Below are positions 63,029 through 64,000 of a stretch of DNA of 64,000 bases, piece by piece. The position numbers and the translations under genes are program-made. Source of the DNA: Pseudobacter ginsenosidimutans (GTDB taxonomy: Bacteria; Bacteroidota; Bacteroidia; Chitinophagales; Chitinophagaceae); the NCBI RefSeq assembly GCF_007970185.1, contig NZ_CP042431.1, positions 1,984,001 through 2,048,000 on the forward strand. The letters are read 5' to 3'. The first letter of the stretch is position 1. The number at the start of each line of letters is the position of its first letter. The notes under the pieces were generated by a model that saw only the letters and a list, made by a program, of their open reading frames with translations, had not been told where the DNA came from and did not search any database.

Positions 63029-64000
63029 ATGAAATACCAGCTTATCAGGATTTGTTTTTGCTGGCTCTTGCTGGCAACGGTTAGTGTACAGCTTGCTGCA
63101 CAATCGAAGAAAGAAAGTCTTTTACAGAGGAAGAATTTTTTCATGCTTTACCTGTTGGAACAGGAAGGCGTTCGCCCGGTTGGTCAGACCTTTGAGATTT
63201 TGCGCAGCAGATTGCAGCAGGATGCGCAACAGGCACTGATCAACTGCCAGGATGCCGCCTGTTTCGGCAGGGCGCTTTCGATCACTGAAAGTGAAATTGA
63301 ATCAGTCGGAAATGAACTGGTGCAATTGACACTCAGTAATGCAGCCTGGAAAAAACTGGTTGGACAGTTGCGGACTTCAGGAGCCTACAATCTTTTTGCA
63401 GCAGATGCGGATACAGGATTGGTACGCAAAGCCTGGCGCGCAGATGCGCAGGGAGTGAACTATGCGCTGGGCACTTATGTGGAAGGCAAAACACCTTTGT
63501 ATCCAAAGATCGATAGTATCAGTTTCGATAAAAATGATCAGGAATTCAGGAATGAGATAGCAGCCAAACTGCAAAAGCAGTTATCCCAAAAGAAGACAAC
63601 TTTCTATTCTCTTCCTCTTCAACTGGCATTGGATGCACTGCAATTGAATGGCCGCGATGAAGCTATCCGATACGAGCCATTGACCAAAAAGGAAAATGCT
63701 GCGGCTTACAAGAAAGCTGCAAAGATCAACTGGCAATCCTACAAATACAGCATGATCCTGGTGCCGGGCCTCGGTCCCGAACAACCGGGTGTAAAGCTGG
63801 ATCCCAACGGCGCCAAACGCTGCGACAGTGCCGCTGTCCGCTATCATGCAGGACTGGCGCCATTCCTGGTGGTTTCCGGAGGCCATGTGCATCCCAACAA
63901 AACGCCTTACTGTGAAGCCATCGAAATGAAAAAATACATGGTGGAAGTGCTGAAGATCCCTGCATCTGCAATTATCATTGAGCCGCATGCAAGACATACC
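63029..64000 (+). CDS. DUF218 (YdcF/SanA-like) protein, exported, runs off the right edge
   Basis: The frame opens at ATG 63029, two bases after the phosphatase gene, with a signal peptide (LIRICFCWLLLATVSVQLAA). It stays open for 324 codons to the window edge. The first 220 residues are helical and not recognised. From about residue 245 the DUF218 fold appears: YSMILVPGLGPE, DSAAVRYHAGLAPFLVVSGG, and EAIEMKKYMVEVLKIPASAI with IIEPHARHT at the edge. E. coli SanA, ElyC and YdcF are relatives, linked to envelope carbohydrate metabolism. The large N-terminal extension is unusual. Its place in the operon suggests work on the imported or cleaved product. Confidence 0.88.
   Translation, partial: MKYQLIRICFCWLLLATVSVQLAAQSKKESLLQRKNFFMLYLLEQEGVRPVGQTFEILRSRLQQDAQQALINCQDAACFGRALSITESEIESVGNELVQLTLSNAAWKKLVGQLRTSGAYNLFAADADTGLVRKAWRADAQGVNYALGTYVEGKTPLYPKIDSISFDKNDQEFRNEIAAKLQKQLSQKKTTFYSLPLQLALDALQLNGRDEAIRYEPLTKKENAAAYKKAAKINWQSYKYSMILVPGLGPEQPGVKLDPNGAKRCDSAAVRYHAGLAPFLVVSGGHVHPNKTPYCEAIEMKKYMVEVLKIPASAIIIEPHARHT

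Noticed and set aside
1-64000. CRISPR arrays, rRNA genes, complete insertion sequences
   Set aside because: I saw no regularly spaced repeats, no rRNA sequence and no complete transposase with terminal inverted repeats; only transposase and recombinase fragments were found.

Overview
The window is chromosomal DNA from a Bacteroidota bacterium, most likely Chitinophagaceae (relatives of Chitinophaga, Niastella or Pseudoflavitalea). The evidence is a SusC/SusD pair under a FecI/FecR-type sigma/anti-sigma pair, a type IX secretion sorting tail, a stand-alone homocysteine-methyltransferase half of MetH, an ABC permease fused to an M1 peptidase, and weak or absent Shine-Dalgarno sequences. These are family-level inferences; no database was searched.

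Region 1 (1-18.7 kb) is ordinary core genome: the start of exonuclease III, a LOG-family protein, a large AsmA-like protein, an AAA/DUF4143 ATPase that has lost its P-loop, methionine synthase in three pieces (one split is natural, the other is a one-base frameshift), RecR, an Ig-like lipoprotein, a UvrD-type helicase-nuclease, a sigma-54 response regulator followed by a REC-HPt protein, an SRPBCC protein and a TPR membrane protein. It ends at a tRNA-Arg(CCU).

Region 2 (18.7-about 39.4 kb) is a composite genomic island built at that tRNA. An intact large serine recombinase overlaps the tRNA antisense. A scrap of a second copy lies at 34.7 kb and a broken third copy at 38.1-39.4 kb, each beside a copy of the tRNA-junction sequence. 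This looks like repeated insertion at one site. The first cargo holds an HTH repressor with a perfect palindromic operator, a possible structured RNA, a HEPN protein and a four-gene defence operon: an unknown 942-aa protein, a 2013-aa DUF1998-type helicase, a RecB/Cas4-like nuclease with an Fe-S cysteine set, and a C5-cytosine methyltransferase. That matches Druantia type II in gene content. The next cargo holds a PIN-like nuclease and a RhuM-Fic protein.

Region 3 (39.4-50.4 kb) is accessory DNA full of scars: a REP-associated transposase fragment, an ABC ATPase with a permease/M1-peptidase fusion, two exported proteins of unknown role, an S41 protease, a GreA-like protein, and fragments of other genes including a metallophosphoesterase. 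Dispersed short motifs resembling tRNA 3' ends suggest more integration scars.

Region 4 (50.4-64 kb) carries an exported double trypsin-like protease with a degenerate second half, a small conserved protein, and a regulated uptake locus: ECF sigma, FecR anti-sigma, SusC with a signalling domain, SusD, a secreted phosphodiester glycosidase, an exported endonuclease/exonuclease/phosphatase-family enzyme and a DUF218 protein running off the end. Together these suggest capture and breakdown of a phosphodiester-containing glycan or glycolipid.
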